DNA of 64,000 bases from Imperialibacter sp. EC-SDR9. Lineage in GTDB: Bacteria > Bacteroidota > Bacteroidia > Cytophagales > Cyclobacteriaceae. Below the pieces are notes generated by a model. That model saw nothing but the letters and a program-made list of their open reading frames with translations. It had not been told where the DNA came from and searched no databases. The stretch spans positions 1 to 64,000 of the forward strand of contig NZ_LR701605.1 in NCBI RefSeq assembly GCF_902498805.1, read 5' to 3'. How positions within the stretch are numbered: the first letter of the stretch is position 1; each line of letters begins with the position of its first letter. This document shows positions 1 through 8,774 of the stretch, one piece after another. The translations under genes and the position numbers were made by a program.

Positions 1-103
1 TTGGCGTATGAACATGCATAAAGCTAGCAAAAGCCTCTCTGGGACACCCAAGACACCGTCAAAAACCCCTCTATTTTAACTTAATTGAGGATTTTCGATA
101 ATC

Positions 104-502
104 TTATAAAAAAGTGCGGAAGTCAGGAAACACAAGGCCCTTTAGCTCGATTTTGTCTTTGGTGAACGACACCATTTCAAAAGTGATATAGTTTTCTTTT
201 GTTTCCCAACCCACCAGTTCAGGCGTAAAGTGCTTGAGACGGAGGCCTGTTTTGTTCAGCACCATAAACTCGTAGAAGTTGAGGCTGCCATCGGCATTGT
301 GGTGGCGGTACACGCCCATCATGGTGCCGTCAGCTGAGGGTGGTGACCATATTTCTTCCGAGGTGCCGCCAAAGCCATCGCCCGTCCATCGGCCAGCCAG
401 CCAGGCGTAGTCGTTGATGTTGAAAGGTGCAGGTTCATTGCCTGCGGAAACGTAAGGCGTGAGAAAGAAAAGGCAGATGATCGTTGTGATAGTTGTTTTC
501 AT
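104..502 (-). CDS. Secreted DUF6265-like protein, apparently short at the C-terminus
   Basis: A signal peptide (residues 1 to about 20, ending in a VSAG-type cleavage site) is followed by a small domain opening with 'WLAGRWTGDG' and 'EEIWSPP' and continuing 'MMGVYRHH' and 'NFYEFMVL', the layout of DUF6265 proteins. No function is established for the family. I start at 502, because the longer frame to 553 puts 17 polar residues in front of an obvious signal peptide. As I recall, members normally run about 25 residues past the 'KGLVF' strand. This one stops after ten, and neither other leftward frame offers a plausible continuation in bases 1-103, so the end is probably lost. Family call fairly secure; truncation inferred. 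Confidence 0.6.
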   Translation of the reverse strand: MKTTITTIICLFFLTPYVSAGNEPAPFNINDYAWLAGRWTGDGFGGTSEEIWSPPSADGTMMGVYRHHNADGSLNFYEFMVLNKTGLRLKHFTPELVGWETKENYITFEMVSFTKDKIELKGLVFPDFRTFL

Positions 503-576
503 ACATTGTTCCTTTAGAGGTTCTAGGGTATAGACAGACTCAAGTGCTGACAATGGACAATTATCTCATTTTTTCT

Positions 577-2103
577 CTACTCCAGACAGGGAATCTCCTC
601 TTTAGTAAAGGGAGGTGCTATGGCGTAGCCGTCGATGCCTTCAGCAAGATCAAAATCATGGAACTGGTAATTGGGAGTGTAGAGAACGGTGTCCCAATAG
701 CTCGTCAATGGATCGGTTGCTCTCAAGTCGCCGGTAGACTCCATCCACTGCTGCAGGTCAGCCTGCAGGCTGCTCATGGTCGATCGGTACTCCGGGTCAA
801 GTGCCAGATTGTGCAGTTGGAAGGGATCTTTTTTGATGTCGTAGAGTTCTTCTGGCTGCCGCTTCGCAAAGGTCAGGTTGAAATAGTCCGGTCTGGTTTC
901 TGCAGTTTTGCCTTCCATGGCCATTATCAGGTATTTGGTGATGGAGTTGTCTACATCGCCATATTGCCCCACCGACTGATAGGTGGTGGGGTCGCCAGCT
1001 GGCCACCTGTCGGGCATGAAGTTTTTGATGTAAAGGTATTGCTCCGTTCTCACACTGCGGCTGGGGTAGCTGAGGTCGCCAACCCGCACGTTGGCATGGC
1101 GTTCTCTTTCCGAAAACCCCCGACTTCTGTCTTTGCTGTCAGTGCCAGCTAAAAGTGGCCACAAGCTGCTGCCCGAGGTGAACATGCTGGCGTCTAACCC
1201 AGCAGCTTCCACGAAAGTAGGCGCAAAATCCACAGCGTTTGTGAACTCAGTGACCACTGTGCCCTCGGCTATTTTGGAGGGAAAGCGCATCGCTAAGGGC
1301 ATGTGAGCGCCATATTCATACAAGTTTGCTTTGCCCCTGGGAAAGGGCATCCCATTGTCGCTGGTCATCACCACAATGGTATTGTCGAGCTCACCGGCTT
1401 CCTCCAGCATTCTGAGGATACGGCCACTTTCTCTGTCGAAGCGCTCCACCTCGAAGTAGTAGTCGAGAATGTCGTTCCTCACGCAGGGTAGGTCGGGCAG
1501 AAAAGCCGGCACAATGACGTCGTCCAGCGACATGCCGGTTTGTATGCCTGTGTTGGGTACGTAGTCCCGGTGCGGATCTGTGCTGCCAAACCAAAAAGAG
1601 AACGGCGTGCCAGCAGGCTTCTGAGCAAAGAATTCCTCAAAGGAGGCAAAATCTTTTCCGGCTGGGTTGTCGGTATAGCCGCCTGCTTTGAAGTCGCCGG
1701 GCCCCCAGCCTTTCCTTGTTTTACCCGTGAAATAGCCATTCTCATCCAGAATCGTGACCCAGTTCGCAAACTTCTTTGGAAACACCGACCATAAGTTGCC
1801 AGCCGACTCCAGCTGGTGCGGAAAGCGACCTGTTAAGATCGCCGCTCTGGATGGCGAGCAGCTGGGCGCTGCCGTATAAGCATTTTGAAACAAGGCACCT
1901 TCCCTGGCAATGCGGTCGAAGGTAGGTGTGCGCACCACGGGATCTCCATAAATGCCAGCATGTGGAAACGACCAGTCGTCGGCAATCAGGAAGAGGACGT
2001 TGGGTTGATTGACGGCAGACGCCTCTTTGGCGGGCTGCGAATCAGGTGTGCAGCCAATGGCGAGGAAGACGATTGAAAGGGCGGTGAGAATGGATTGTTT
2101 CAC
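577..2103 (-). CDS. Sulfatase, N-sulfoglucosamine sulfohydrolase (sulfamidase)-like lipoprotein
   Basis: This is a formylglycine-dependent sulfatase of the alkaline phosphatase superfamily. The C-S-P-S-R signature is at residues 82-86 and C82 would be converted to formylglycine. Metal-binding 'IADDW' lies near residue 40 and 'TSDNGMPFPRGKANLY' in the second half. The 'DPHR' and 'DNGxPFPxGxxNLY' motifs resemble mammalian sulfamidase (SGSH) more than arylsulfatase A. The N-terminus is lipoprotein-like (LAIGC, Cys18), so it likely acts in the periplasm or on the cell surface, removing sulfate from a sulfated sugar. At 508 aa it has normal length. No maturation enzyme or SusCD pair lies beside it, so the substrate is unknown. 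Confidence 0.85.
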   Translation of the reverse strand: MKQSILTALSIVFLAIGCTPDSQPAKEASAVNQPNVLFLIADDWSFPHAGIYGDPVVRTPTFDRIAREGALFQNAYTAAPSCSPSRAAILTGRFPHQLESAGNLWSVFPKKFANWVTILDENGYFTGKTRKGWGPGDFKAGGYTDNPAGKDFASFEEFFAQKPAGTPFSFWFGSTDPHRDYVPNTGIQTGMSLDDVIVPAFLPDLPCVRNDILDYYFEVERFDRESGRILRMLEEAGELDNTIVVMTSDNGMPFPRGKANLYEYGAHMPLAMRFPSKIAEGTVVTEFTNAVDFAPTFVEAAGLDASMFTSGSSLWPLLAGTDSKDRSRGFSERERHANVRVGDLSYPSRSVRTEQYLYIKNFMPDRWPAGDPTTYQSVGQYGDVDNSITKYLIMAMEGKTAETRPDYFNLTFAKRQPEELYDIKKDPFQLHNLALDPEYRSTMSSLQADLQQWMESTGDLRATDPLTSYWDTVLYTPNYQFHDFDLAEGIDGYAIAPPFTKEEIPCLE

Positions 2104-2158
2104 GTAATTACCTAGGTTATAAGTTCAAGTAGATAGATTTAGTGTTGGAAAAGGTACT

Positions 2159-2321
2159 GATGCCAAAACAATAAAAACCGTCATTCAGAGCCTCCGGGCA
2201 GGGAGTGCGGGAGCCAGGCGTAGGAATCTCCCCGGGGGACTCCGACGCAATTTTCCAACCCTCAGATGCCGGGCGAAAATAGCTCAGAGTGACGTGAAGC
2301 GGTTTTTATCGTTTTGGCATC
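2159..2321. repeat. 163-bp imperfect palindromic intergenic element
   Basis: The ends are 22-bp inverted arms: GATGCCAAAACAATAAAAAC begins the left one at 2159-2180, and its reverse complement with one mismatch is at 2300-2321. The inner part also carries opposed TCATTCAGAGC / GCTCAGAGTGA segments and a GC-rich CCCCGGGGG centre. It fills most of the gap between the sulfatase and the helicase. No ORF is present. It could fold as a long hairpin and act as a terminator for the leftward helicase gene, or be a small non-autonomous mobile element. Confidence 0.6.
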
Positions 2322-2390
2322 CCAACGAATTGGCATCCCAAACCCACTTGAAGGTATAAAAAATCCCTCTACCTGCCATCCTGTACTTCC

Positions 2391-3740
2391 CTACTTCCTC
2401 TTATTATTCTTAAACTTATCCCCCCGGGTCTTCGGCTTCGTGTATTTCAGTACGATTTCCCTCTTGTACGAGCCGCCCAGGTTAACCTTCTTGTTCTTAG
2501 CTATCTTCTCATGGAAGCTTGGCCCTGCCAGGTCTTTTTTGGCATTGCGGTGCGGGTTCTTGTTGTCACCGCTTTTGGCCCTTTCTTCGGGCAATAGCTG
2601 GTGCGAAATTTCAATGCCTTCCGGCATCTCCACCTGGGCAATTTCATGCAGCATCAGCACCTCAATGGCCAGCTTGTGTTCTTCCTCTCTGTCGGTGAAG
2701 AAAAGGATGGCGTTGCCTTTTTCTTCCATCCGTCCGGTACGGCCAATGCGGTGGATATAGTTTTCCGGGAAGTTGGGCGTGTCAAAGCTCACCACATGGC
2801 TGACCGTGGCCAGGTCCAACCCACGTGCCATCACGTCGGTGGCGATAAGGATGCGGTTTCTGCCGCTATCGAAGTCTTCAATGGCGTTGATGCGATTGTT
2901 CTGCGACTTATCGGTATGGATGATGCCCATTTCCGGTGCATAAGGATCTTCCAGCAGGTCGTAGAGGAGGTCTGCGTTCTTTTTGCCGGTAACGAACACC
3001 AGCACTTTCTGGAAGGTGTCTTTGTCCCGCAGCAGGTGACTTAGCAGGTTCGCTTTGGTGTGGAAGTTGGGCACCCGGTAGGCCGTTTGCTCGATGGTTT
3101 CGAGGCGGGCACCGCTGATGGCAATAGATATTTTGACCGGAGCAATGAAGCTGTCGTTGATGAGCTCCTCCACGTCGTCGGTCATGGTGGCGGAGAACAT
3201 GATGTTTTGACGGCGCTCGGGGATGAGCTCAAACATGTTGGTAAGCTGAAAACGGAAGCCCAGGTCGAGCATCACATCCACTTCGTCGATCACCAGCTTC
3301 TTAATTTCTTTGAGCTGCACTGCCTTGCTGATGGCCAGGTCGTAGATGCGGCCGGGGGTGGCCACCAGGATGTCCATGCCCTGGGCTACAGCCAGCGCCT
3401 GTGTTTTGATATTGGTGCCGCCGTATACGCCCATCACCCGAACATTCATGTATTTGGCGTAGGTGTTTACCTGCTCCACCACCTGCAACACCAGTTCCCT
3501 GGTGGGCACCAGTATAAGGATGCGGGGATGTACCTGCTTCGAAAACTTCAGTTCCCGAAGTAGGGGTAGCATATAGGCCAGGGTTTTGCCCGTACCGGTT
3601 TGTGCAATGCCCACCACATTCTTGCCCGAGAGGACGACAGGAAACGACTTCTCCTGAATGGGGGTAGGCTGGGTAAAGCCCAGGTCATCAAGGGCATTGA
3701 GGAGGGGATTGGACAGGTTGAGTTCTCTGAAGGAATTCAT
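2391..3740 (-). CDS. DEAD-box ATP-dependent RNA helicase (RhlE-like)
   Basis: The helicase core is complete and in order: Q motif (GFTQPTPIQ, 21-29), motif I AQTGTGKT (46-53), PTREL (79-83), TPGR, motif II as DEVD (152-155) instead of DEAD, SAT (183-185), ARGLD and HRIGRTGR. A basic C-terminal tail ('KPKTRGDKFKNNKRK') is typical of RNA-binding extensions. The protein would unwind RNA in cold adaptation, ribosome assembly or mRNA turnover. The DEVD variant occurs in this group and keeps both acidic residues. Monocistronic by position. Confidence 0.92.
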   Translation of the reverse strand: MNSFRELNLSNPLLNALDDLGFTQPTPIQEKSFPVVLSGKNVVGIAQTGTGKTLAYMLPLLRELKFSKQVHPRILILVPTRELVLQVVEQVNTYAKYMNVRVMGVYGGTNIKTQALAVAQGMDILVATPGRIYDLAISKAVQLKEIKKLVIDEVDVMLDLGFRFQLTNMFELIPERRQNIMFSATMTDDVEELINDSFIAPVKISIAISGARLETIEQTAYRVPNFHTKANLLSHLLRDKDTFQKVLVFVTGKKNADLLYDLLEDPYAPEMGIIHTDKSQNNRINAIEDFDSGRNRILIATDVMARGLDLATVSHVVSFDTPNFPENYIHRIGRTGRMEEKGNAILFFTDREEEHKLAIEVLMLHEIAQVEMPEGIEISHQLLPEERAKSGDNKNPHRNAKKDLAGPSFHEKIAKNKKVNLGGSYKREIVLKYTKPKTRGDKFKNNKRK

Positions 3741-3815
3741 GGGTTGTGCGACTTATCAAACGAACTGCAAAAGTCGGGAGTATTGGCGAGGTAAAAAAAT
3801 GGGGGAGGTGGTGTG

Positions 3816-3836
3816 CGGGTCACAGACCCTATGATA
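3816..3836. repeat. Copy 1 of a 21-bp hairpin-containing repeat
   Basis: The 21 bases recur exactly at 7130-7150. They contain GGGTC-ACA-GACCC, a 5-bp stem with a 3-base loop, followed by CTATGATA. Both copies lie just beyond a gene end and are followed by a second CTTCGG-type hairpin. Copy 2 sits between convergent genes, so a terminator-associated repeat is the simplest reading. Confidence 0.5.
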
Positions 3837-3891
3837 TGGCTTCGGTTTCTCCGAGCAGATTGCAAATTAAACGAGTGGACTTCTCTACATT

Positions 3892-4698
3892 TTAACCGTC
3901 AATTAAGTCCTTAAAACTAAAGTTTACATTAAACCTTTTTTCCTTTGACTCATTTAACACTTCCTGCTTCAGTGCTTCAAAATCAACAGAACTGAAGTTT
4001 AAAGAATATTTTAAAGTGTTAAGATTCGACTCTAAGAACTTACAATTTTTATAGCCTAATTTATTGATCAGATAATGAATGCTCACGCAGGTTCTTTTTG
4101 GACATCGCAGACCAAAATTGACCTCGACTAGGGCAGACATATCAAAAGCTACACTTTTACTTCTTTCCATTATGAATCTGATTTCCTTTTCATATTTCCA
4201 GTTGGTAGATTTTCGAAGAATTGTCCTTGCAATCGAATGATTGATGTCATTTATATCAAATACATATGGGTTGTCGTCATAGTCCACTTCATCAAATTGT
4301 AGGTATTTTTTTTTGAGAAGTTCATAGTCAAATCCTAGTGCTACCCCCTTATGACTGTCCGTATAATGGCTCCATAGTAAGAGCTCATGTTTTGTCCTGC
4401 TGAAACAGCAAATCCCATAGTAATTGAGAATTTGGTTAAAGCAATCAATATAACGTTGGGTATATGTGTGAGGGTCTTTTTTGAATGCCTTTAAGTGTTT
4501 TAACCGATCTTCTTCCTTGTCATGTAGCGTATTGATATGGGTTTCAAAACTTTCGATTGGAATCTCCTCTCCGACGGTTAGATGACAGTCATACGGGTCA
4601 TTAAACTGTTTAATTGAAGAAAAATATAGCTGGTTACTTATTATGGTGTCGAACAGATACTCATTTGTTCTAAAGAATTTATAAATGACTTCGCCCAT
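3892..4698 (-). CDS. DUF2971 domain protein
   Basis: The family hallmarks are visible: N-terminal 'YKFFRTNEYLFDTI', then 'LYFSSIKQFNDPYD', central 'YGICCFSRT' and 'LLLWSHYTDSHKGVALGF', and 'NWKYEKEIRFIM' near residue 190. DUF2971 proteins have no firmly established reaction; from memory they often sit in anti-phage defence neighbourhoods. This gene and the one upstream on the same strand (39-bp gap) are clearly more AT-rich than their neighbours, which suggests acquisition by transfer. No signal peptide, so probably cytoplasmic. Domain call secure; a defence role is inference. Confidence 0.75.
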   Translation of the reverse strand: MGEVIYKFFRTNEYLFDTIISNQLYFSSIKQFNDPYDCHLTVGEEIPIESFETHINTLHDKEEDRLKHLKAFKKDPHTYTQRYIDCFNQILNYYGICCFSRTKHELLLWSHYTDSHKGVALGFDYELLKKKYLQFDEVDYDDNPYVFDINDINHSIARTILRKSTNWKYEKEIRFIMERSKSVAFDMSALVEVNFGLRCPKRTCVSIHYLINKLGYKNCKFLESNLNTLKYSLNFSSVDFEALKQEVLNESKEKRFNVNFSFKDLIDG

Positions 4699-4737
4699 GT
4701 CGTTTAATGTCTTTGTTATAAAATTTGGAATTGTGCC

Positions 4738-5262
4738 TTATTTGACCAAAATCTGATTCCCATAGGCTATTTCCATAAGAAAACTTTCGGTAGTAAGGCA
4801 GAAAGATCCAAGAGACCCTCCCTCCAGTTTGATGATTTTTTCCGGAGAGATTTCTAAGGTTAAAGCACTTTTAAAATCGTAGCCAAACACCTCACCTAAG
4901 AACGTTTTTGAAGTGAACTCAAAGCAGATAGGATATTTTAACCTCCATACTTTTTCTACCTGCTCTTGAAATGTTGGGCCAATAATATCCTTGATGAATC
5001 CTGGGTAAGAATCCTTTAGTACCTTTTTGTCATTTTCTGCTACATCGGCAAAGGTGTCGAACGAGGGAATCAATTGACTCAAGTTGTAAAATCTACTGAC
5101 AGAATTATACATTAGATAGCACCCGACTCTGAAATTTTTCCGGGTCTGAGTAAAGTGCATTAGCAGTTTGTATGTCTGTGTTATGACTTTGTTTCTCGTG
5201 AGGTGAGCACGATCAAAATTGAAGCCTCCAGCCCAATATTTGCATAAATCTTCTTGACTCAT
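4738..5262 (-). CDS. Hypothetical protein, probable partner of the DUF2971 gene
   Basis: I do not recognise this family. It has 174 residues, is soluble and has no signal peptide. The N-terminal half is rich in aromatic and basic residues ('FTQTRKNFRVGCYLMYNS'); the C-terminal half looks like alternating beta strands ('CFEFTSKTFLG', 'LTLEISPEKIIKLEGGSLG'). It lies 39 bp upstream of the DUF2971 gene on the same strand with similar AT-rich composition, so the two are probably co-transcribed. Confidence 0.5.
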   Translation of the reverse strand: MSQEDLCKYWAGGFNFDRAHLTRNKVITQTYKLLMHFTQTRKNFRVGCYLMYNSVSRFYNLSQLIPSFDTFADVAENDKKVLKDSYPGFIKDIIGPTFQEQVEKVWRLKYPICFEFTSKTFLGEVFGYDFKSALTLEISPEKIIKLEGGSLGSFCLTTESFLMEIAYGNQILVK

Positions 5263-5550
5263 CAGTCTTTAATTTGTCTGTTAACTACCATTGATAAGTG
5301 TGTATATGAGGTCAAAGACGCCATAATAGGGTTTTTGGACTAAGAATCCCAATTAAGGGAGCACGCCGACATTTAAAGTAATTGATTCGTGACCATGCTA
5401 AATAAGGTGGTTTTCAGTTCAAGCTTCCACCAACCGCTATCTAAATTTCCACGATTTCAATTGAAGGCTATTCCGACTTCTGTTAAAGCCTCAATTTAAA
5501 GGGAACAGGGAGAGCACGCCAATCCCTTCCTCATTTTAAGCCTGAAAATA

Positions 5551-5582
5551 TTGTGAAAATACCTTATTTATAAATAAATTTG
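5551..5582 (+). promoter_or_regulatory. Bacteroidota-type promoter with 14-bp palindrome, upstream of the DUF4143 ATPase
   Basis: TTG at 5551-5553 and TAAATTTG at 5575-5582 fit the -33 TTG / -7 TAnnTTTG pattern, 21 bases apart. Between them lies the perfect palindrome TTATTTATAAATAA (5564-5577), overlapping the -7 box and a possible repressor site. The start codon is 50 bases downstream at 5633. The rest of 5263-5632 is AT-rich and holds no gene I can support; 'GAGCACGCC' occurs twice in it. Confidence 0.5.
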
Positions 5583-5632
5583 TAAATAATACCTTTATAA
5601 TGCTCTTATTTATGAAAAAATAGACAACTAGT

Positions 5633-7066
5633 ATGGCTTTGAGCTCTGTATCGGAGAAGCAGATCATTGAACGCCTCAAGTTTGAGAACCCATGGTGGGT
5701 TACCGGGGCGATCGAGGATTTCTATAACGAGATGCCCAGGAGGCTGTATTTCGGCCTGTTCAAAACGCTGGCCTACGAAACGGAGGTGCGCAGGGCCCTG
5801 ATATTGATGGGGCCACGGCGGGTGGGCAAAACAGTCATGCTGTATCATACCGTGCAGGATTTGATTGCTTCAGGTGTTCCCGCCGATAAGATCATCTTTA
5901 TTACGGTGGAAAGCCCTGTTTATCTAGATGTAGGGCTGGAGCAAATGCTGCAGTACGCCATGACGGCAGCTGGCCAGGAAGAGCTGTCTGGTCTTTATGT
6001 GTTCTTCGATGAGGTTCAATACCTGAAAAACTGGGAGGTTCACCTTAAGTCGCTGGTCGATAGCTATAGGACATGCAAATTCATAGCGTCGGGCTCAGCG
6101 GCAGCGGCATTAAAGTACAAGAGCTTGGAAAGCGGGGCGGGCCGGTTTACCGATTTCCTGCTTCCGCCGCTCACCTTCAATGAGTACATCCATTTGAAAG
6201 GGCTGGAAAATTTAATCAGGCCTTCAAAAGTAGACTGGCGGGGGGCTGATATCGACTTCTATTCTACCACCCATATTGAGGAGCTCAATAAACATTTTAT
6301 TGACTACATGAATTTTGGAGGCTATCCGGAAGTCATTTTTTCTGAGAAGATTCAAGCCAATCCGGGTCGGTTTATCAGGCAGGATGTGATCGACAAGGTG
6401 CTGCTGAGGGATTTGCCAAGTTTGTATGGCATTCGGGATGTGCAGGAGTTGAATTCACTGTTTACCACCATTGCGTACAATACTGGCAACGAGTTTTCGC
6501 TGGAGACGCTGAGCAAAGAATCGGGAGGCGTGAAGAAGCAAACGATCAAGACCTATATCGAGTATTTGGAGTCGGCGTTTTTGATCAAGACGGTCAAAAG
6601 GGTGGGCCAGGATGCCAAGAGGTTTCAGCGGGATAACTTTTTCAAGATGTATCTCACCAACCCATCCCTTCGGGCGGCTTTGTTCTCGCCGATGTCCGCC
6701 ACCGACGATATGATTGGCAACATGGTGGAAACGGCGATTTATGCCCAATGGATGCACCGTGATTGGTTCACTCCCTGGTATGCCAGGTGGCAAAATGGGG
6801 AAGTGGATTTGGTTGCTCTGTCGGAGGCTAAGTTTGAGCCGCTGTGGGCGCTGGAGGTGAAGTGGTCGAACAGGTACTTCGAAAAGCCCAGAGCCTTGAA
6901 AAGTCTGCTGAAGTTCAGTGCCGAAAACGGCCTGAAACATGTGCTGGTGACCACCATCGATAAGGAAGGAAGCAAAGAGGTTGACGGAGTTAATCTGCAC
7001 TATTTTCCGGCAGCTACTTATGCTTATACCGTTGGCAAGAATACTTTGAAAATGAAGGGTGGATAA
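5633..7066 (+). CDS. AAA-type ATPase with DUF4143 domain
   Basis: The AAA_14 plus DUF4143 arrangement of a large prokaryotic ATPase family. Walker A GPRRVGKT is at 60-67, Walker B 'YVFFDEVQ' at 122-128, a sensor 'FIASGSAAA' follows, and 'SGAGRF' carries the arginine typical of the group. The C-terminal half has 'FGGYPEV', a winged-helix-like stretch ('SKESGGVKKQTIKTYIEYLE') and a PD-(D/E)XK-like end ('NGEVDLVAL', 'ALEVKWS'). The cellular role is unknown; members are often accessory genes. At 477 aa it appears intact. It has its own promoter and is convergent with the DHFR-like gene. Confidence 0.85.
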   Translation: MALSSVSEKQIIERLKFENPWWVTGAIEDFYNEMPRRLYFGLFKTLAYETEVRRALILMGPRRVGKTVMLYHTVQDLIASGVPADKIIFITVESPVYLDVGLEQMLQYAMTAAGQEELSGLYVFFDEVQYLKNWEVHLKSLVDSYRTCKFIASGSAAAALKYKSLESGAGRFTDFLLPPLTFNEYIHLKGLENLIRPSKVDWRGADIDFYSTTHIEELNKHFIDYMNFGGYPEVIFSEKIQANPGRFIRQDVIDKVLLRDLPSLYGIRDVQELNSLFTTIAYNTGNEFSLETLSKESGGVKKQTIKTYIEYLESAFLIKTVKRVGQDAKRFQRDNFFKMYLTNPSLRAALFSPMSATDDMIGNMVETAIYAQWMHRDWFTPWYARWQNGEVDLVALSEAKFEPLWALEVKWSNRYFEKPRALKSLLKFSAENGLKHVLVTTIDKEGSKEVDGVNLHYFPAATYAYTVGKNTLKMKGG

Positions 7067-7129
7067 AATCGGGCGCTCTTGGATTTGAAGGGCTACGACG
7101 AGATTCCAACCTGGTTGGGGTGTTTTGGT

Positions 7130-7150
7130 CGGGTCACAGACCCTATGATA
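7130..7150. repeat. Copy 2 of the 21-bp hairpin-containing repeat
   Basis: Exact repeat of 3816-3836, with a GGGTC-ACA-GACCC hairpin. Here it sits between two convergent genes (ends 7066 and 7189), immediately before a strong 11-bp stem-loop. Confidence 0.5.
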
Positions 7151-7152
7151 GA

Positions 7153-7175
7153 CCTTCGGAATTTCAAATTCCGAA
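7153..7175. terminator. Bidirectional stem-loop between convergent genes
   Basis: CTTCGGAATTT and AAATTCCGAAG form a perfect 11-bp inverted repeat around a single C. Both the rightward ATPase gene and the leftward DHFR-like gene end beside it. There is no long T run, so it may work as a weak bidirectional terminator or an mRNA 3' end stabiliser. Confidence 0.5.
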
Positions 7176-7188
7176 GAGCGGGTGCATG

Positions 7189-7743
7189 TTAATTTCTCTT
7201 CACCTCGTACCACAGCTCCACCATGCCATTCTTATAAGTCGTCACGTCCTTGAGGTGCAGGGGCTGCTCTATGCCGATGTAGTCAAAGAACAGGAGCCCT
7301 GCTCCCAATAGCATAGATTTCACGGTTACTATAATTTCGTAAACCAGCCTGGCCCGGAGGAAGTCTTTGGCAACAGTAGTGCCGCCCACTACCCAAATGT
7401 TTTTATAGCGAGGTTTCAGTTGATCAGTCACCAGCTTTTCGATATCTCCCGCATGGAATTTTACATTTACCCGTGCAGACATCATCGGTCGACTGGTCAG
7501 TACCATTACCGGTTTGTGGCCATAAGGCCAGCCCAATGCCAGGGCGTGTTCATAGGTTTTGGAGCCCATTACATAGCAGTCGATGCCTTCGAGAAAAGTT
7601 GTTATTTGGTCGTCGGTTAGGTCGATACCCTTTTCATATGTATCAGGCGTTTCAATCCACGACACGTCGTTGTCTTTTCTCGCAATAAAGCCGTCGAGGC
7701 TGGAGACCATGTGTAGGGTGACTTTGGACGGGGTGGTGGTCAT
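7189..7743 (-). CDS. Dihydrofolate reductase family protein (RibD C-terminal-like)
   Basis: A RibD_C/DHFR-fold reductase of 184 aa. Typical motifs are 'LHMVSSLDGFIARKD' at the N-terminus, 'VMGSKTYE' near residue 60, and 'IWVVGGTTVAKDFL' for the NADPH-binding glycine turn. Members are NAD(P)H-dependent reductases of mostly unknown substrate; this is not the housekeeping folA or ribD. It starts 6 bases after the stop of the secreted-protein gene upstream, so the two form an operon. Confidence 0.8.
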   Translation of the reverse strand: MTTTPSKVTLHMVSSLDGFIARKDNDVSWIETPDTYEKGIDLTDDQITTFLEGIDCYVMGSKTYEHALALGWPYGHKPVMVLTSRPMMSARVNVKFHAGDIEKLVTDQLKPRYKNIWVVGGTTVAKDFLRARLVYEIIVTVKSMLLGAGLLFFDYIGIEQPLHLKDVTTYKNGMVELWYEVKRN

Positions 7744-7749
7744 TACTTT

Positions 7750-8385
7750 CTATTTGGCCTTTAGCCGTATCACATAAATGGAGTCTGTGGAGAAAATATG
7801 AATACTGTTGCCGCTAAGGGTAAAGCCAGCATTAAAAAGCTCTTCAGCACTCATCGTGCTGAGCGAATCGACGGTTTCCTGGTCAAGTTTGCCCTCGTAC
7901 ATATAGGGAAGGCCATTGCCCAGCTGGCGTGACTTAGTCAAAACTGTGGAGGATTTCGCTTGCAGCGTCCGCTTCATGTCGTGCGTGGTTGTGAGGAGCT
8001 TGGTGAGCGTGAGTGAGGTGCTGCTCAGTTCAGTCAGCGAAAATATTCCCCCGAAGTTAAGCTTGTCCTGATCGGCCGTGTCGTCAAACGTATGCTCGAT
8101 ATACTTGTCGTCGATCACTTTCCAACTGCCGAAGGATCCATTGTAAAAAAACTTTCCGTTGGGATAATAGCTCAGCGAAACATTCATTGGCGAGGGAAGT
8201 GTGTGGCCTTTGTTCTCGGTAGCATCTTCAAATACCCTCCAGTAGCCACCGGTCAAAGTAACTAAAGCCTGATCGTTGAGCATGATGGCGTCAGGGTTAC
8301 TGAGTTCAAAGCTCTTAGGCTGAGCAATAGCGGAACTCAACAAAAGATAACAGGCGGCAGAGAAAAAATACTTTACAGCTTTCAT
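7750..8385 (-). CDS. Secreted hypothetical protein
   Basis: Not a family I recognise. The start at 8385 gives a clear signal peptide (residues 1-22, ending SSAIAQ); the longer frame to 8415 adds ten residues in front of it and is less likely. The mature part has 'LTGGYWRVFEDA', 'SLSYYPNGKFFYNGSFGSWKV' and repeated short strands ('SLTELSSTSLTLTKL'), which looks like a lipocalin-type beta barrel, though that is only an impression. It probably precedes the DHFR-like gene in one transcript. Confidence 0.55.
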   Translation of the reverse strand: MKAVKYFFSAACYLLLSSAIAQPKSFELSNPDAIMLNDQALVTLTGGYWRVFEDATENKGHTLPSPMNVSLSYYPNGKFFYNGSFGSWKVIDDKYIEHTFDDTADQDKLNFGGIFSLTELSSTSLTLTKLLTTTHDMKRTLQAKSSTVLTKSRQLGNGLPYMYEGKLDQETVDSLSTMSAEELFNAGFTLSGNSIHIFSTDSIYVIRLKAK

Positions 8386-8774
8386 GACATAGCGGGTAAG
8401 TTGCAAAAATGCCAATGCTAACGGTTCATCCGCCAGTTGGCTTTCATGTAACTAAAATAAACATTCTTTGCGCTCGGGTTTCATTTTTCCGGCAAAATCT
8501 GTCCAGCGCAGTGACTGGCGAAGACACCGACGCCGTCAGGAAGAAATAGAAATGCAGATAAGTTGATGTGCGGGGAAGCCACAAGTATATTTAAAAGAAC
8601 ACCAATACCGTCGCCGGGATGTTTTTCAAGCGGTGGTCTAACTTACGCTGATCACCACATTTTCCTTTTTGCCAGCCAAAGACCATTGAAAGGTCCCATT
8701 TTCCGCAAATCATGAACAGAGAAAATAATTCCCACAATTAGTTTCTATCATTTTCGTGTTTCGGGTTTGTCTCT

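Noticed and set aside
493-1152. 219-residue rightward frame over the sulfatase gene
   Set aside because: Antisense shadow of a well-supported sulfatase; composition and motifs are not protein-like.
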